Below are positions 6,601 to 7,697 of a stretch of DNA of 7,697 nt, one piece after another. Location of the stretch: assembly GCA_013290035.1 (NCBI GenBank), contig JABCYT010000136.1, positions 1-7,697 on the forward strand. Reading direction: 5' to 3'. Below the pieces are notes generated by a model, which did not search any database, was not told where the DNA came from, and worked only from the letters and a program-made list of their open reading frames with translations. The number at the start of each line of letters is the position of its first letter. Positions within the stretch are counted from its first letter, which is position 1. This DNA comes from Alphaproteobacteria bacterium. GTDB taxonomy: Bacteria; Pseudomonadota; Alphaproteobacteria; Reyranellales; Reyranellaceae. The translations under genes were made by a program, and so were the position numbers.

Positions 6601-6635
6601 TCTTCTGGCTCACGGTCCAAAAGAGCCTGAGAAGA
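6601..6635. terminator. Imperfect hairpin between convergent genes, possible bidirectional terminator
   Basis: TCTTCTGGCTC (6601-6611) pairs with GAGCC (6623-6627) and AGAAGA (6630-6635), giving 11 base pairs with a 2-base bulge (6628-6629) and an 11-base loop. It lies in the 55-base gap between the ends of the exporter and threonine aldolase genes, where a shared terminator is expected. There is no T-run on either side, so support is positional and structural only. Confidence 0.4.
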
Positions 6636-6641
6636 TGCGCA

Positions 6642-7685
6642 TCAAGCCGCGAGCGCGTCGCTGATCACCTTGAGCGCCGTGTCGATGTCGGCGCGGTTGA
6701 CGTCGAGATGGGTGACGGCGCGGATGCGCGTGGCGGTGTTGGCGCCGATGCCGACGCCGCGCTCCTTGCAGGCATCGACCAGCTTGGCCGCTGTCCAGCC
6801 CGGCTTCTTGACCTCGAAGAAGACGAGGTTGGTCTCCATGCGCGGCACGTCGATCGAGAGGCCCGTGATGTTGGCCAGCCCCTCGGCGAGGTGACGCGCA
6901 TTGTCGTGGTCCTCCGCAAGGCGATCCCAGTTGTGGTCGAGCGCATAGAGCGCCGCCGCGGCGATGACGCCGGACTGGCGCATCGAGCCGCCCAGCATCT
7001 GCTTGTGGCGCCAGGCCTCCTTGATGAAGTCCTTGGAGCCCGCCAGGCTCGCGCCGACCGGCGCGCCCAGGCCCTTGGTGTAGTCGAGCCACAGCGAATC
7101 GACGCAGGCGGCGTAATCGCTCGCTTTGATGCCCGACTTGACCGCGGCGTTGCAGAGCCGTGCGCCGTCCATGTGCAGGGCGACGCCGGCCGCGCGCGCC
7201 ACGGCCGCCACGCCTTGCATGGTGGCGAGCGGCCACACCGTGCCGAAGCCGCCGTTCGACGTGTTCTCGATCGAGACCAGGCGCGAGCGCGGGGCGTTGC
7301 GGCTGTTGGGATCGCGCAGGGCCGCCTTGACCTGCTCGCCGGTAAACACGCCGTTGGGTCCCTCGATGGCCCGGATCATGACGCCGGAATTGGCGGCTGG
7401 CCCGCCGGTCTCGGCGTTGATGATGTGCGCCGTCCGGTCGGCGATCACTTCGTCGCCCAGCCGGCAATGGACGCGAATGGCGGCCTGGTTGGCCATGGTG
7501 CCGCTCGGCAGGAACAGCGCGTCCTCCTTGCCCAAAAGCTCGCAGACCCGTTCGCGCAGGCGATTGACGGTCGGATCCTCCATCTTCTGCTCGTCGCCGA
7601 CCTCGGCGTCGGCCATCGCTTTTCGCATGCCGGGCGAGGGCTTGGTCTTGGTGTCGCTGTAAAGATCGATGAAACGGTTTTGCAT
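6642..7685 (-). CDS. Threonine aldolase family protein (PLP-dependent, low-specificity type)
   Basis: The 347-residue fold-type I PLP enzyme would cleave L-threonine or L-allo-threonine, or another beta-hydroxy amino acid, to glycine and an aldehyde in the cytoplasm. The Schiff-base lysine is Lys204 in LDYTKGLGAPVG, matching the SKGLG(A/T)PVG motif of E. coli LtaE. Other matches are PSGTMAN (60-66), the ring-stacking His87 in TAHIINAETGG, SIENTSNGG (138-146), HMDGARL with Asp173 and Arg176, GGSMRQSG (232-239) and the carboxylate-binding arginine in IRAVTHLD (Arg322). Two conserved N-terminal motifs deviate: the usual RSDT(V)T(K/R)P reads LYSDTKTKP (8-16), and the DDVYGDDPT type reads GDEQKMEDPT (30-39). 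This suggests a separate subgroup with possibly different substrate preference. The ATG at 7685 starts just before the conserved region; no ribosome site is visible in the 12 bases left upstream, and promoter sequences lie outside. It converges on the LysE-type exporter. Confidence 0.9.
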   Translation of the reverse strand: MQNRFIDLYSDTKTKPSPGMRKAMADAEVGDEQKMEDPTVNRLRERVCELLGKEDALFLPSGTMANQAAIRVHCRLGDEVIADRTAHIINAETGGPAANSGVMIRAIEGPNGVFTGEQVKAALRDPNSRNAPRSRLVSIENTSNGGFGTVWPLATMQGVAAVARAAGVALHMDGARLCNAAVKSGIKASDYAACVDSLWLDYTKGLGAPVGASLAGSKDFIKEAWRHKQMLGGSMRQSGVIAAAALYALDHNWDRLAEDHDNARHLAEGLANITGLSIDVPRMETNLVFFEVKKPGWTAAKLVDACKERGVGIGANTATRIRAVTHLDVNRADIDTALKVISDALAA

Positions 7686-7697
7686 GGCGTGTCGTGT

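Noticed and set aside
3313..6630. A + strand open frame of about 1105 codons opposite the hydrolase and molybdoenzyme genes.
   Set aside because: It is in codon register with the real - strand molybdoenzyme gene, so its stops would need TTA, CTA or TCA codons there, which are rare at this GC content. The translation is rich in Arg, Ala, Gly and Asp with no recognisable domain, and it runs on into the LysE gene in a different frame. The opposite-strand genes carry intact catalytic motifs.

Overview
The window is uniformly GC-rich, with many gcg/cgc/ggc codons and almost no TTA, CTA or TCA codons. Its gene content fits a metabolically versatile alphaproteobacterium, of the kind seen in soil-dwelling Rhodospirillales or Hyphomicrobiales. 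That placement is inferred from composition and protein flavour; no marker gene fixes a genus. It reads as ordinary chromosome: no integrase, transposase, tRNA, rRNA, CRISPR array or phage gene was seen.

Layout from left to right. (1) The last 27 codons of an acyl-CoA dehydrogenase on the + strand (2-85). (2) An intergenic stretch dominated by a nested inverted repeat (92-169). (3) A + strand cluster: an ABC-exporter-type membrane protein with no ATPase domain (203-1141), a CbpA-type DnaJ co-chaperone (1164-2108) and its modulator CbpM (2105-2434, overlapping cbpA by 4 bases). (4) On the - strand, a membrane-anchored or exported alpha/beta hydrolase (2490-3473), convergent with cbpM. Upstream of it lies a molybdenum hydroxylase large subunit of the xanthine dehydrogenase/CoxL family (3562-5874). 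The 88-base gap between them contains an inverted repeat, a T-run, a 16-bp palindrome and part of an 11-bp stem that spans the molybdoenzyme stop codon. (5) A LysE/RhtB-type amino-acid exporter on the + strand (5954-6586), divergent from the molybdoenzyme. (6) A PLP-dependent threonine aldolase on the - strand (6642-7685), convergent with the exporter.

The only gene pair with a well-established functional link is cbpA-cbpM: a DnaJ-like co-chaperone and the small protein that controls it. The membrane protein 22 bases upstream may share their transcript. The LysE exporter and threonine aldolase both concern amino acids, but they are convergent, so any link is only suggestive.

No clearly new multi-gene system is visible. 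The points worth a second look are the NBD-less ABC membrane protein next to the chaperone pair, the molybdoenzyme large subunit without its usual electron-transfer subunits, the two palindromic intergenic structures, and the atypical N-terminal motifs of the threonine aldolase.
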